64,000 bases of DNA from Thiohalomonas denitrificans (GCF_900102855.1 NZ_FMWD01000003.1:218140-282139); one strand, 5' to 3'. Shown: positions 46,659 to 56,515, counted from the first letter of the stretch. Notes: generated by a model from the sequence alone, not told the origin. Numbers and translations: made by a program.

Positions 46659-47855
46659 TTACAGGCTCTCGACGAAGCGGCGGACACGTTCGGCCGCTTC
46701 GATACATTCATCCAGTTCCGCCACCAGGGCCATGCGTATTCGCCCGGCGCCCGGATTCAGACCATGGGCCTCTCGGGAGAGATAGCTGCCGGGCAGAACT
46801 GTCACGTTCTGTTGCTTGAACAGCCCCCGGGTGAAGTCGGTATCGGCGATCGGGGTTTTCGGCCACAGATAGAAGCCCGCATCCGGTCGTTCGATATCGA
46901 GGACTGGCTGGAGGATATCCAAAACGGCGCCAAATTTCGCCCGGTAAAGGTCCCGGTTGGCCTTCACATGGGTTTCATCCTGCCAGGCGACGATGCTGGC
47001 CGCCTGGGTGGGCGGCGGCAGTGCACAGCCTTGATAGGTGCGGTAGTGCAGAAAGCGGCGCAGGAGTTCGCGGTCTCCGGCCACAAAGCCGGAGCGCAGG
47101 CCGGGCAGATTGGAACGCTTGGAGAGGCTGTGGAACACCACGCAGCGGCGGTAATCGTCACGGCCCATTGCCGCGGCGGCCTGGAGCAGGCCGGGCGGCG
47201 GGGTATCCTCCTCGAAATAGAGTTCGGAGTAACACTCGTCGGAGGCGATGATGAAATCGTGCTCGTCCGCCAGCCGAATCAGCCTCTGCAACTGCTCCAC
47301 CGGCATCACGGCACCCGTCGGATTGCCGGGACTGCACAGGTAGATGAGCTGGGTGCGCTGCCAGACATCGGCCGTGACCGCATCCAGGTCCGGGAGGAAC
47401 CGGTTTTCCGCCGTGGTGTTCAGGAAAAAGGGCGTGGCACCGGCCAGCAGCGCGGCACCTTCATAGATCTGATAGAAGGGATTGGGGGCCAGTACCAGCG
47501 GGTCGCGCGAGCGATCCACGACGGCCTGGGCGAAGGCGAACAGGGCCTCACGGGTACCCGCTACCGGAAGCAGGTTGGCCTCCGGGTCAATACTGTCCGT
47601 TGGCAGGCCGAAGCGGCGGGTCAGCCAGGCCCCTGCGGCGGCGCGCAACTCCGGGCGCCCCTTGGTAATGGGGTAATTGGCCAGCCCATGCAGGTGCGTG
47701 ATCACCTCTTCGACCACGAACGCCGGCGGCTGGTGCTTGGGCTCGCCGATAGACAGGGCGATGTGGGGCTTGCCTGCGGGCGGCCGTACGCCGGTCTTCA
47801 GAGAATTCAGTTTCTCGAAGGGGTAGGGCTGCAGTTTTTCGAGATCCGGGTTCAT
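46659..47855 (-). CDS. dapC: Succinyldiaminopimelate transaminase
   Basis: A 398-residue fold-type I PLP aminotransferase. It begins MNPDLEKLQPYPFEKLNSLK as typical for DapC, with NPFYQIYEGAALLAG, YLCSPGNPTGAV, DECYSELYF and the PLP lysine in FHSLSKRSNLPGLRSGF. It makes N-succinyl-LL-diaminopimelate from the keto form. It is the first gene of the dapC-dapD-yffB-dapE group; translation must pass three long palindromes in the mRNA. Confidence 0.94.
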   Translation of the reverse strand: MNPDLEKLQPYPFEKLNSLKTGVRPPAGKPHIALSIGEPKHQPPAFVVEEVITHLHGLANYPITKGRPELRAAAGAWLTRRFGLPTDSIDPEANLLPVAGTREALFAFAQAVVDRSRDPLVLAPNPFYQIYEGAALLAGATPFFLNTTAENRFLPDLDAVTADVWQRTQLIYLCSPGNPTGAVMPVEQLQRLIRLADEHDFIIASDECYSELYFEEDTPPPGLLQAAAAMGRDDYRRCVVFHSLSKRSNLPGLRSGFVAGDRELLRRFLHYRTYQGCALPPPTQAASIVAWQDETHVKANRDLYRAKFGAVLDILQPVLDIERPDAGFYLWPKTPIADTDFTRGLFKQQNVTVLPGSYLSREAHGLNPGAGRIRMALVAELDECIEAAERVRRFVESL

Positions 47856-47948
47856 GGTGTCGGTTCACGGCAAAACCACCATTATACTGGATGAGAGAAG
47901 GGAATGAAGTTGCTAGCTGGCATCTGCCAAGTTTGGGAGGAAGTAGCT

Positions 47949-48161
47949 ATGGCAAGACGCTTCAAGGTTGGCGATCACGTGCGTTGGAACTCGGAGGCCG
48001 GCTACGTCACCGGCCGCATCATCCACGTTCACACCCGGGACACCGAGTACAAGGGCCATCGTCGGCGTGCCAGCGAGGACGAGCCCCAGTACGAAATCCG
48101 CAGCGACAAGAGCGATCACATTGCCATGCACAAGGATTCGGCACTGGAGCCGGTCCGCTGA
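47949..48161 (+). CDS. DUF2945 / Tudor-like small protein
   Basis: A 70-residue protein of the DUF2945 (hypervirulence-associated Tudor-like) family: ARRFKVGDHVRWNSEAGYV, GRIIHVHTRDTEYKGH and DEPQYEIRSDKSDHIAMHK are typical. ATG 47949 has GGAGG 8 nt upstream. Two bases separate its stop from the start of the DUF488 gene, so the two are one transcript. Function unknown; the compact beta fold is often adjacent to DUF488 genes. Confidence 0.88.
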   Translation: MARRFKVGDHVRWNSEAGYVTGRIIHVHTRDTEYKGHRRRASEDEPQYEIRSDKSDHIAMHKDSALEPVR

Positions 48162-48163
48162 GG

Positions 48164-48688
48164 ATGGTGATCTGGACGCTCGTGCACTCGAACCGGAACT
48201 GGGGAGAATTTCTCACTCTGCTGCGCTCGCAGCGTATTGAGCAGGTGGCGGATGTGCGCCGCTTCGCCGGCTCACGCAAGCACCCGCAGTTCGGTCAGGA
48301 GGAACTGCCCCAGCGGTTGGCCGCCTCCGGTCTGGCCTATCAGCACATCGTCGAACTGGGCGGACGCCGCAGGTCCAACCCCGGCTCCATCAACACCGTG
48401 TGGCGCAACCCGGCGTTCCGCGCCTACGCCGACTACACGCAGACCGAGAGCTACCGCAGCGGACGCGCTCGGCTGCTACAGATGGCGGCCCACGGTCGCA
48501 CCGCCCTCCTGTGTTCGGAGGCGGTGTGGTGGCGCTGTCACCGCGCGCTGATCGCCGACGACCTCAAGAGCGTGGGTATCCTCGTGCTCCACATCATGTC
48601 GCCGACGAAAGTCGTGGAGCATCCCTATACAACCGCCGCCAAGATAGTCGACGGTCAGCTCGTATACGGGCCGGCATCGCCGCACTGA
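48164..48688 (+). CDS. DUF488-family protein
   Basis: A 174-residue DUF488 protein. VHSNRNWGEFLTLLRSQRI, the DVRRFAGSRKHPQF motif, ELGGRRRSNPGS, and the Cys-rich LLCSEAVWWRCHRALIADDL match the family. The start ATG 48164 is 2 bp after the preceding stop; GTG 48167 is possible. The conserved CSE...CHR pair suggests a metal or thiol site; the biochemical activity is unknown. Confidence 0.9.
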   Translation: MVIWTLVHSNRNWGEFLTLLRSQRIEQVADVRRFAGSRKHPQFGQEELPQRLAASGLAYQHIVELGGRRRSNPGSINTVWRNPAFRAYADYTQTESYRSGRARLLQMAAHGRTALLCSEAVWWRCHRALIADDLKSVGILVLHIMSPTKVVEHPYTTAAKIVDGQLVYGPASPH

Positions 48689-48865
48689 CCGCCCCGCCGA
48701 TCCGGGACTCAGCCTCTCGCTCCCGCCCGCAGGCTGAAACCGGCGTGTTTGCGACCGCGAGGCGTCTTCAGATTGAACCGGAACGACCCGCATCAGCGGT
48801 GTGCCTACGCCGGCGCAGGGTGGTTTGGGGCCTGGCACTCAATTTCGTTGTAATTCCGTTCGAAC

Positions 48866-51505
48866 TCAGTCCCGATCGAGTCTCTCGCAGATGCGCTGCC
48901 GCAGGCAGCGGGTTTTCTGTTCATCGCGCAGGAGTTCGCCGTTTTTGTCGGCAACCATGAAGACATCCTCCACCCGTTCTCCGAAAGTGGCGATCTTTGC
49001 ATCCTGCAGTAACACTCCGCATTCCGTCAGCGCACGGCCGATCTCGGCCAGTAGCCCGGGGCGGTCGGCCGCAACCACTTCCATGATGGTTCGGCCGTTG
49101 CGTAGATCATTCTGGAAGGTCACCTGGGTGGGTAGATTGAAGTGTGTGAGCTGTCGGGAAACCCGACGGCGTACCCTGGGCGGCGTCTCCTCCGGGTGTG
49201 CCAGGAGATAGGTCAGGCGCTCACGGATCTCACGTTCGCGCTCTGGTTCTTCAATGGGCTCGCCCGACTCCTCCAGGACGATGTAGGTGTCCAGCGTATA
49301 GCCGTCCCTGGAGGGGATGATGCGTGCGTCGGCTACCGTCAGACCCAGCTGGTCGAGTGCGGTGGTGGTGATCGTGAACTGGTGCTCCCGAATGCGGGTA
49401 AAGATAAAGACCTCGGTGCCGCCCCGCTTGCGTCGCAGTAGCACCAGCGGCCGGTCCGGCTCGGCCTTTTTGGCGATGGCCCGGCTATGCCAGGCGATTT
49501 CATCGACCGAGTAGCGGACAAAATAGTCGTCGGTCAGACGGTCCCAAAACCGGGACACTGCATTCATGTCGACATCGCTCGCCTCGAGAAGCCGGATGGC
49601 CTCACGCTGGGTCTCCTCAATCAACTCCTCCTTGACGATGGGATTGGTAAGACCCTGGCGCAGCGCCTTGCGTGCAGCATGGTAGAGCTCGGCCAGCAGC
49701 GCATCCTTCCAGGAGTTCCAGACACCGGGACTGGTAGCACGGATGTCCGCCACAGTCAGCAGGTAGAGATACTCCAGGCGGATTTGAGCACCCACCTGTG
49801 CCGCGAATTCGTTGATGATGTCCGGGTCGGAGATGTCCTTGCGCTGGGCGGTTGTGGACATCAACAGATGGTTACGGACCAGCCAGGCTACGAGGTGCGT
49901 GTCGTATTTCGATAGCAGATGGTGGGCACAGAAGGCGGTGGCATCTTCTGCACCCAGCCGGGAGTGGTCTCCACCGCGCCCCTTGGCGACATCGTGAAAC
50001 AGGGCGGCGATGTAGAGGAGCTCCGGTTTGGCGATGCGCTGGATGAGTCGACTGCAAAGGGGAAATTCCCCGGCGTGCTCCGGGACGGCGAAACGACGCA
50101 GGTTGCGAACCACGAACAGCGTGTGTTCGTCTACCGTGTAGACGTGAAACAGGTCGTGCTGCATCTGGCCCGCCACCCGCCCGAATACCGGCAGATAGGC
50201 ACCAAGCACACCATAGCGGTTCATCCGGTGCAGGGCATCGGTGATCCCCTGCGGCTGGCGCAGGATCTCCATGAACAGGCTTCGGCAGCGCAGATCCGAA
50301 CGGTATTCGGCATCGATCAGATAGAGGTGGTTGCGGATCTGACGAATGGTCTCGGCCCGCACGCCTTTGGCATTGGGGTGTTGCATCAGTACCAGGAACA
50401 GCTCCAGCAGCGCGAATGGATAGCGCCGGAACACCCGGTCGGAGGTGGTCTCCAGAAAGCCCTTGCGCAGTTGAAAGCGTTTGCTGATGGGAACCGGGTC
50501 AGCGGGTTGATCGCCATAAAGGATCTCCTCCTGGAACAGTTGCAGCAGCATCTCGTTGAGCCGCTCCAGCTCCATGACGGTCCGGTAGTACTCCTTCATA
50601 AAGTGCTCGACTGCCAGACGCGTTTCGTCATCCCGGAAGCCGAACTGGGTGGCCAGCGTGCGCTGGTGATCGATCAGCAAACGATCCTCGCGGCGTCCGC
50701 TGAGGATGTGCAGGCCGAAACGGACCTTCCAGAGGAAGGCCTGTCCGTCGCTCAGCGCACGGTATTCGGAGGCGGTCAGAAAGCCGTGGCCGACCAGGTT
50801 ATGCAGGGTTTCGGCGCCGTAGTGACGCTTGGCCACCCAGCCGATCATCTGGATATCGCGCAGTCCGCCGGGGCCCTCCTTCACGTTGGGTTCCAGGTTG
50901 TAGGCGGTGTCGTTGAACTTGTGGTGGCGCGCGATCTGCTCCTCCCACTTGGCCTCGAAGAATGCCGGGCCCGGCCAGACATGATCCTGACTGGTCCGCT
51001 CGCGCATGGCCTCATAGAGTGCCCGGGGCCCGATCAGCAGTCGTGATTCCATGAGATTGGTGGCGACCGTGATATCCGCCTCTGCCTCCTCCACACACTG
51101 TTCCACGGTTCGGACACTGTGCCCCACCTCCAGGCCGATATCCCAAAGGAACAGCAGAAAACCCTCAAGGCAGGATTGAAAGTGACGGATGGCCCCCGGT
51201 TCGGCGAGGATCATCAGGTCTACGTCCGAATGGGGGTGCAGCTCGCCGCGGCCGTAGCCGCCAACCGCGACCAGGCAGAGCTCGTCGGTCGCCTCCCTGA
51301 AATGGAGGCCCCAGGCCCTTTTCAGAAGCCGGTCGACGAAGCGGGCGTGGGCTGTAACCAGCTCGACTACCGAATCTCCTGCCTGAAAACGCTGCTCCAG
51401 TGCGGATCGTGCGAACCTGGCGGTGTCTCTGAATAGCGCAAGCGGAGGCTCTCCGGCAGCCAGGGCGCTGTCGAAGGCCTCGGCGTCAAACAGTGCCAGC
51501 GACAT
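48866..51505 (-). CDS. glnD: Bifunctional PII uridylyltransferase/uridylyl-removing enzyme
   Basis: An 879-residue nitrogen-signalling enzyme that modifies PII (GlnB/GlnK) with UMP and removes it according to glutamine level. The nucleotidyltransferase site is GGYGRGELHPHSDVDLMIL, the HD hydrolase is ALFHDVAKGRGGDHSRLG, and two ACT domains occupy the C-terminal ~190 residues (EVFIFTRIREHQFTIT; MEVVAADRPGLLAEIGRAL). ATG 51505 has no ribosome site of its own and lies 1 bp after a 39-codon frame. Location beside map is the gammaproteobacterial arrangement. Confidence 0.96.
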   Translation of the reverse strand: MSLALFDAEAFDSALAAGEPPLALFRDTARFARSALEQRFQAGDSVVELVTAHARFVDRLLKRAWGLHFREATDELCLVAVGGYGRGELHPHSDVDLMILAEPGAIRHFQSCLEGFLLFLWDIGLEVGHSVRTVEQCVEEAEADITVATNLMESRLLIGPRALYEAMRERTSQDHVWPGPAFFEAKWEEQIARHHKFNDTAYNLEPNVKEGPGGLRDIQMIGWVAKRHYGAETLHNLVGHGFLTASEYRALSDGQAFLWKVRFGLHILSGRREDRLLIDHQRTLATQFGFRDDETRLAVEHFMKEYYRTVMELERLNEMLLQLFQEEILYGDQPADPVPISKRFQLRKGFLETTSDRVFRRYPFALLELFLVLMQHPNAKGVRAETIRQIRNHLYLIDAEYRSDLRCRSLFMEILRQPQGITDALHRMNRYGVLGAYLPVFGRVAGQMQHDLFHVYTVDEHTLFVVRNLRRFAVPEHAGEFPLCSRLIQRIAKPELLYIAALFHDVAKGRGGDHSRLGAEDATAFCAHHLLSKYDTHLVAWLVRNHLLMSTTAQRKDISDPDIINEFAAQVGAQIRLEYLYLLTVADIRATSPGVWNSWKDALLAELYHAARKALRQGLTNPIVKEELIEETQREAIRLLEASDVDMNAVSRFWDRLTDDYFVRYSVDEIAWHSRAIAKKAEPDRPLVLLRRKRGGTEVFIFTRIREHQFTITTTALDQLGLTVADARIIPSRDGYTLDTYIVLEESGEPIEEPEREREIRERLTYLLAHPEETPPRVRRRVSRQLTHFNLPTQVTFQNDLRNGRTIMEVVAADRPGLLAEIGRALTECGVLLQDAKIATFGERVEDVFMVADKNGELLRDEQKTRCLRQRICERLDRD

Positions 51506-51506
51506 G

Positions 51507-51626
51507 TTAATGCGTCTTTTCCGTCTCGGAGGTGCCTTCAGCGCCCTCCGGAGCCGTCAAGCCCTGCACCGTGAACGTAACGCTTTCGGGGGCCTCCTCC
51601 GGGCGTCCGGAACGGAAACAGGACAT
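51507..51626 (-). CDS. Candidate 39-residue protein between map and glnD
   Basis: A small frame that starts in TGATG with the map stop (ATG 51626) and ends TAA 1 bp before the glnD ATG. It therefore fills the gap exactly and would couple translation of map to glnD, whose own start lacks a ribosome site. The product is hydrophilic and acidic with many Thr, Glu and Gly (it ends SETEKTH) and has one Cys near the N-terminus (MSCFRSGRP). No family recognised. It might be only a coupling device. Confidence 0.45.
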   Translation of the reverse strand: MSCFRSGRPEEAPESVTFTVQGLTAPEGAEGTSETEKTH

Positions 51627-52393
51627 CAGATCTCCTCCCCTTCGCGGAGGGTCAGTACCTCATAGCCGCTATCGGTGACAAGGATCGTGTGTTCCCACTG
51701 GGCGGAGAGGGTGCGGTCCTTGGTGATCACGGTCCAGTTGTCCGGCAGCAATTTCACAAACCGTTTTCCGGCATTGATCATCGGCTCGATGGTGAAGGTC
51801 ATCCCCGCCTCGAGCACGATACCGGTTCCGGGCTTGCCATAGTGGAGTACCTGCGGGTCTTCATGGAACTGCTGACCGATACCGTGGCCACAGTATTCGC
51901 GAACCACCGAATAGTGGTGCTTTTCCGCGTATTCCTGGATTGCGTGGCCGATATCCCCGAGATGAATGCCGGGCCGGACCAGCCTGATCCCGGTGATCAT
52001 CGCCTCCCGGGCCACTCGCACCAGCCGCTCGGCCTTTACGCTCGGTTCGCCGACAAAGAACATCTGGCTGGTATCGCCGTGATAGCCGTTCTTGATGACG
52101 GTGATGTCGATGTTGACCAAATCACCCTTTTTGAGCACTTTGTCGCCGGGAATCCCGTGACAGACCTGGTGATTGACCGAGGTACAGATAGACTTGGGGA
52201 AACCGTGGTAGTTGAGGGGCGCCGGGATCGCCTGCTGCTCCTCGACGATGTAGTCGTGGCAGATGCGATCCAGCTCACCGGTGGTGACTCCGGTTTGCAC
52301 GTGGGGTGCAATCATTTCCAGTACCTCGGCGGCCAGCCGACCGGCAATACGCATCTTTTCGATCTCTTCGGGCGTCTTGATGTGGACAGCCAT
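51626..52393 (-). CDS. map: Methionine aminopeptidase, type I
   Basis: A 255-residue cobalt/iron-dependent enzyme removing the initiator Met. Family motifs are KMRIAGRLAAEVLEMI, FPKSICTSVNHQVCHGIPG, NIDITVIKNGYHGDTSQMF, YCGHGIGQQFHEDPQVLHYG and FTIEPMINAG, giving the Asp, Asp, His, Glu, Glu ligands. It is divergent from rpsB, the normal arrangement. The start has a weak ribosome site. Confidence 0.96.
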   Translation of the reverse strand: MAVHIKTPEEIEKMRIAGRLAAEVLEMIAPHVQTGVTTGELDRICHDYIVEEQQAIPAPLNYHGFPKSICTSVNHQVCHGIPGDKVLKKGDLVNIDITVIKNGYHGDTSQMFFVGEPSVKAERLVRVAREAMITGIRLVRPGIHLGDIGHAIQEYAEKHHYSVVREYCGHGIGQQFHEDPQVLHYGKPGTGIVLEAGMTFTIEPMINAGKRFVKLLPDNWTVITKDRTLSAQWEHTILVTDSGYEVLTLREGEEI

Positions 52394-52475
52394 GTGTTTG
52401 AAAATCCTGAATTTTGTGGGTTGGCCGGTGGGGCGTTTCCGGCTCGGCGGGTTGTCTGTGAAAAGGCATCGGCAA

Positions 52476-52504
52476 TTGTTGTGCCGTTACGGATATGGTA
52501 TAAA
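52476..52504 (+). promoter_or_regulatory. rpsB promoter
   Basis: TTGTTG at 52476-52481 and TATAAA at 52499-52504 are spaced by 17 bp. A GC-rich discriminator (GGCGCGC) follows, as in stringently controlled ribosomal promoters. It lies about 150 bp upstream of rpsB. Confidence 0.6.
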
Positions 52505-52511
52505 GGCGCGC

Positions 52512-52656
52512 TTTTATAGGCAAACGAAAACGGCTCCGGCTCGCGCTGGGGGCGAATAAAATCCACACATGTGCCGTCACGGGTATCCGGGTGCCCCCGT
52601 AAGGGGTCGATATCCGAGGGTGCATGGAGGACCAACCCAAATGAGGAGATTTTTAC
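52512..52656 (+). promoter_or_regulatory. rpsB mRNA leader with hairpins
   Basis: The ~145-nt leader contains CCCC/GGGG and GGTATC/GATATCC pairs between about 52580 and 52617, giving a compact two-stem structure ahead of the GAGGAG site. In other gammaproteobacteria the rpsB leader binds S2 for autoregulation; the same is likely here but not shown. Confidence 0.45.
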
Positions 52657-53409
52657 ATGGCTAATGTAACCATGCGTCAGATGCTGGAGGCCGGTGTCCA
52701 CTTCGGCCACCAGACCCGTTACTGGAATCCGAAGATGTCACCGTACATCTTTGGTCAGCGTAACAAGATTCATATCGTCAACCTCGAGAAGTCGCTGCCG
52801 CTCTACAATGATGCAATGAATTACCTGGGAAAGCTGGCCTCGAACAAGGGCAAGATCCTGTTCGTCGGCACCAAGCGCCAGGCCCGCGACATCGTCAAGC
52901 AGGAAGCCGAACGTTGCGGTATGCCCTATGTGGATTATCGCTGGTTGGGCGGCATGCTGACCAACTTCAAGACCGTCAAGCAGTCTATCCGACGCCTGAA
53001 AGACCTGGAGGCCCAGGAGCAGGATGGCACCCTGGCCAAACTGGTCAAGAAAGAGGCGTTGATGCGCCAGCGCGAAAAAGAAAAGCTGGATCGCAGTCTC
53101 GGCGGCATCAAGGATATGGGCGGTTTGCCCGATGCGATGTTCGTCATCGATGTCGGTCATGAGAAGAATGCCATCAGCGAAGCCAGGAAACTGGGTATCC
53201 CGGTCGTGGCCGCGGTGGACACCAACTGCGATCCATCCGACGTCGACTACGTAATTCCCGGTAACGATGATGCGATTCGCGCCATCAGCCTCTATGTGGC
53301 GGGCGCTGCCAACGCCATACTGGAGGGCAAGGCTGCCACCGCACCGATTACCGAAGGCGGGACCGACGAGTTCATCGAGGTTACCGAAGGCGAGCAGGCC
53401 TCCGAGTAA
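52657..53409 (+). CDS. rpsB: 30S ribosomal protein S2
   Basis: A 250-residue ribosomal protein S2. The N-terminus [20 protein letters not shown], the [11 protein letters not shown] signature and [24 protein letters not shown] and [20 protein letters not shown] are diagnostic. It is preceded by GAGGAGAT 6 nt upstream. It is needed for late 30S assembly and binding of S1. It is the first gene of the rpsB-tsf-pyrH-frr group. Confidence 0.98.
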   Translation: MANVTMRQMLEAGVHFGHQTRYWNPKMSPYIFGQRNKIHIVNLEKSLPLYNDAMNYLGKLASNKGKILFVGTKRQARDIVKQEAERCGMPYVDYRWLGGMLTNFKTVKQSIRRLKDLEAQEQDGTLAKLVKKEALMRQREKEKLDRSLGGIKDMGGLPDAMFVIDVGHEKNAISEARKLGIPVVAAVDTNCDPSDVDYVIPGNDDAIRAISLYVAGAANAILEGKAATAPITEGGTDEFIEVTEGEQASE

Positions 53410-53441
53410 TCTCGGGCGACCGCTCGAAAGAGATGTTCAGG

Positions 53442-53465
53442 AAGGGGGGCTTCGCCCCCTTTTTT
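53442..53465 (+). terminator. Attenuator/terminator between rpsB and tsf
   Basis: A GC-rich stem (AAGGGGGGC with GCCCCCTTT, triloop TTC) is followed by a run of T to 53465. Partial termination here would make S2 more abundant than EF-Ts, as described for this locus in other species. Confidence 0.75.
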
Positions 53466-53525
53466 GGAGTCGTCCCGGGCGGCTGAGCCGCCTGTTTGGA
53501 AAATTCTCAAAGGGGACTATGAACA

Positions 53526-54410
53526 ATGGCGATTACTGCTGCGCAGGTAAAGGAGCTTCGTGAACGCACCGGTGCCGGCATGATGGAGTGTAAAAAGGCG
53601 CTGGTGGAGACGGGCGGCGATATCGATGCCGCAATCGAACATATGCGCAAGACCGGCTTGGCCAAGGCCGACAAAAAGGCCGGACGCACCGCGGCCGAGG
53701 GCCTCATTACCGTCAAGTCTAGTGACGACGGCAAGCAGGCGGCCATGGTCGAGATCAACTGTGAAACCGATTTCGTGGCCAAGAACGAGGACTTTCAGGC
53801 CTTCGCCAATGCCGTTGCCGAGCGTGTGCTGGCCAGCGACCCCGACGACCTGGAAGCGCTGCTTGCCATGCCTCTGAAGGATGGTGACGATACCAATGTT
53901 GGCGATGCCACCAAAACCCTGATTGCCAAGCTGGGCGAGAACATGGCCGTGCGCCGCTTCGCGAGCTTCAAGACCTCGGGTATTCTGGCCAGTTATCTCC
54001 ATGGCAGCCGCATCGGTGTGGTAACGGAGCTGGAAGGCGGCGATAAAGAGCTGGCCCGCGATCTGGCGATGCATATCGCTGCCAGTAAACCGCAGTACAT
54101 CTCCGCCGATGACGTACCTTCCGAGATGATCGAGAAGGAGCGGGAGATCTTCATGGCTCAGGCCGCAGAGAGCGGCAAGCCGCAGGAGATCATCGAAAAG
54201 ATGGTTGAAGGCCGGGTCAAAAAGGCCCTCAAGGAGATCACTCTGCTGGGTCAGCCTTTCGTGAAAGATCCGGACACCATGGTCGAAAAGCTCCTCAAGG
54301 ACAAGGGTGCCAAGGTGGTCAGCTTCCGCCGCTTCGAAGTGGGCGAGGGTATTGAGAAGAAGGTCGATAACTTCGTCGAGGAAGTCATGGCCCAGGCCCG
54401 CGGTACCTGA
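53526..54410 (+). CDS. tsf: Elongation factor Ts
   Basis: A 294-residue guanine nucleotide exchange factor for EF-Tu. It begins [20 protein letters not shown], followed by [18 protein letters not shown] and HIAASKPQY, all typical. GGGGA 8 nt before ATG 53526 supports the start. It follows the attenuator and precedes pyrH by 3 bp. Confidence 0.97.
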   Translation: MAITAAQVKELRERTGAGMMECKKALVETGGDIDAAIEHMRKTGLAKADKKAGRTAAEGLITVKSSDDGKQAAMVEINCETDFVAKNEDFQAFANAVAERVLASDPDDLEALLAMPLKDGDDTNVGDATKTLIAKLGENMAVRRFASFKTSGILASYLHGSRIGVVTELEGGDKELARDLAMHIAASKPQYISADDVPSEMIEKEREIFMAQAAESGKPQEIIEKMVEGRVKKALKEITLLGQPFVKDPDTMVEKLLKDKGAKVVSFRRFEVGEGIEKKVDNFVEEVMAQARGT

Positions 54411-54413
54411 TCA

Positions 54414-55157
54414 ATGGGCAACGCCGACGCAACCACATTTCCCTATAAAAGGATCCTGCTCAAACTCAGCGGCGAAGCGCTGATGGGAGAGCAGGGGTTC
54501 GGCATCGACCCGGCGGTCGCCAAACGCACTGCCCGGGAAGTGGCCGAGGCTGTGGAAGCCGGCGCCCAGGTCGCCTTGGTCATCGGTGGCGGTAATATTT
54601 TTCGGGGCGTCAGTCTGGCGGCCGGTGGGATGGAACGGGCCACCGCCGACCATATGGGCATGCTCGCCACGGTGATTAACGCCCTGGCCATTCAGGATGC
54701 TCTCGAGCACGAGGACCTGGCAGTGCGGGTCATGTCCGCATTGCCGATCCACCAGGTCTGCGAGGACTACGTGCGGCGACGCGCGATCCGGCACCTCGAG
54801 AAACACCGGGTATGCATCTTTGCTGCAGGTACCGGAAACCCGTTTTTTACGACCGACTCTGCGGCTACCCTGCGGGGAATCGAAATCGGTGCCGATCTGG
54901 TTCTGAAGGCGACCAAGGTGGATGGGGTGTACAGCGCCGATCCGGTCAAGGACCCCTCGGCGACCCGCTATTCGCGTCTAACCTATGACGAGGTGCTGGC
55001 GAGGAATCTGGGTGTCATGGATCTGACGGCAATGGTGCTCTGTCGGGATCATAATATGCCGTTGCGGGTTTTTGACATGAACAAGCCGGGTGCCTTGATG
55101 CGTATCTTGCGGGGCGAAGACGAAGGCACCTTGGTTGAAAGGGGAGATAGCGCATGA
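54414..55157 (+). CDS. pyrH: Uridylate kinase
   Basis: A 247-residue UMP kinase of the amino-acid-kinase fold, giving UDP for nucleic acid and cell-wall precursors. [58 protein letters not shown] and [10 protein letters not shown] are diagnostic. ATG 54414 lies 4 bp after the tsf stop; the ribosome site is poor. The stop overlaps frr as ATGA. Confidence 0.96.
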   Translation: MGNADATTFPYKRILLKLSGEALMGEQGFGIDPAVAKRTAREVAEAVEAGAQVALVIGGGNIFRGVSLAAGGMERATADHMGMLATVINALAIQDALEHEDLAVRVMSALPIHQVCEDYVRRRAIRHLEKHRVCIFAAGTGNPFFTTDSAATLRGIEIGADLVLKATKVDGVYSADPVKDPSATRYSRLTYDEVLARNLGVMDLTAMVLCRDHNMPLRVFDMNKPGALMRILRGEDEGTLVERGDSA

Positions 55158-55711
55158 TTAATGATGTCAAAAAAAACGCCGAAGCGCGTATGAAAAAAAG
55201 TATCGAAGCGCTACGGAACGAACTTTCCAAGCTGCGCACGGGGCGTGCGCATCCGAGCCTTCTCGACCACGTCATGGTCGAATATTACGGCTCGGAAGTC
55301 CCTCTCAGTCAGGTGGCCAACATCTCCAGCGAGGACGCCCGTACCCTGACCGTGACCCCCTGGGAGAAACCCATGGTCCAAAAGGTGGAGAAGGCGATCA
55401 TGACCTCCGACCTGGGACTCAATCCGGCGACTTCCGGCTCGGTCATCCGAGTGCCGCTGCCGGCCCTGACCGAAGAGCGGCGCCGCGAAATGGGCAAGCT
55501 GGTTCGCCAGGAAGGTGAGCACGCCAAGGTCGCGATACGCAACATTCGCCGCGACGCCAATGGCGATTTCAAAACGCTGCTCAAAGAGAAGGAAATCTCG
55601 GAGGATGAGGCTCGCAAGGCCGAGGAAGACATCCAGAAGTTGACGGATGCGCATGTAGCAGAAGTGGACACGCTTCTGGAAGCGAAAGAAAAAGATCTGA
55701 TGGAAATCTGA
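55154..55711 (+). CDS. frr: Ribosome recycling factor
   Basis: A 185-residue factor that, with EF-G, splits post-termination ribosomes. [39 protein letters not shown] and [20 protein letters not shown] are typical. ATG 55154 overlaps the pyrH stop, so translation is coupled. Confidence 0.97.
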   Translation: MINDVKKNAEARMKKSIEALRNELSKLRTGRAHPSLLDHVMVEYYGSEVPLSQVANISSEDARTLTVTPWEKPMVQKVEKAIMTSDLGLNPATSGSVIRVPLPALTEERRREMGKLVRQEGEHAKVAIRNIRRDANGDFKTLLKEKEISEDEARKAEEDIQKLTDAHVAEVDTLLEAKEKDLMEI

Positions 55712-55756
55712 ACACCGGTCAGCGCTTCGAGGGCGCTGCCTCGGTATTCACCAATT

Positions 55757-56515
55757 ATGGCGAACGAACACATCAGTTCGACCCCACGAACGCGCTTGCC
55801 GCGGCACGTCGCTGTCATCATGGACGGTAACGGCCGCTGGGCCAAGCAGCGCCACCTCCCACGTTTTGCCGGCCACCGCTCCGGGCTGGAATCGGTCCGG
55901 AGCATGGTGAAGCTGTGTCTGCATTACAGGATCGAGGCGCTGACACTGTTCGCCTTTAGCAGTGAAAACTGGCGGCGTCCCAAAGAGGAAGTCGGGCTGC
56001 TGATGAACCTGTTTATGACCGCCCTCGACAAAGAAGTCGGCAAGCTGCACAAAAACGGCATTCGACTGCGAATCGTGGGTGATACCGATGCCTTTTCACC
56101 CGAGCTTCAGCGGCGCATTGCCGATGCAGAGTCACTCACCCGGGACAACACTGCTTTGACCCTTGCGGTTGCAGTGAACTATGGGGGTCGTTGGGATATC
56201 ACCGAGGCCGCCCGGTCCCTGGCTGCGGCCGTCGCTTCTGGCGAGATCCGGCCGGAAGATATCACCCCGGATGCCTTGGGAGAGCGCCTGGCCCTGAGTG
56301 AACTTCCCGAACCGGACCTGTTTATCCGCACCGGCGGTGAACAGCGCATCAGCAACTTCCTGCTTTGGCAACTGGCCTATACCGAGCTCTATTTCACCCC
56401 ACTGCTGTGGCCGGAGTTCCGGGAGGCGGGTTTCGAGGCTGCTCTGGACTCGTTTGCGTCCCGCCAGCGTCGGTTTGGCAAGACCGGTGATCAGGTGGAG
56501 CAGGAGGATGCTTAA
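55757..56515 (+). CDS. uppS: Undecaprenyl diphosphate synthase
   Basis: A 252-residue cis-prenyltransferase making C55-PP, the carrier for peptidoglycan and O-antigen. HVAVIMDGNGRWAKQR holds the catalytic Asp; GHRSGLESVRSMVKLC, FAFSSENWRRP and ELPEPDLFIRTGGEQRISNF follow. Its last bases overlap the cdsA start by 8 nt. Confidence 0.97.
   Translation: MANEHISSTPRTRLPRHVAVIMDGNGRWAKQRHLPRFAGHRSGLESVRSMVKLCLHYRIEALTLFAFSSENWRRPKEEVGLLMNLFMTALDKEVGKLHKNGIRLRIVGDTDAFSPELQRRIADAESLTRDNTALTLAVAVNYGGRWDITEAARSLAAAVASGEIRPEDITPDALGERLALSELPEPDLFIRTGGEQRISNFLLWQLAYTELYFTPLLWPEFREAGFEAALDSFASRQRRFGKTGDQVEQEDA

Noticed and set aside
46512-47894. 460-codon plus-strand open frame across dapC
   Set aside because: It is antisense to a complete DapC and begins inside a palindromic repeat.
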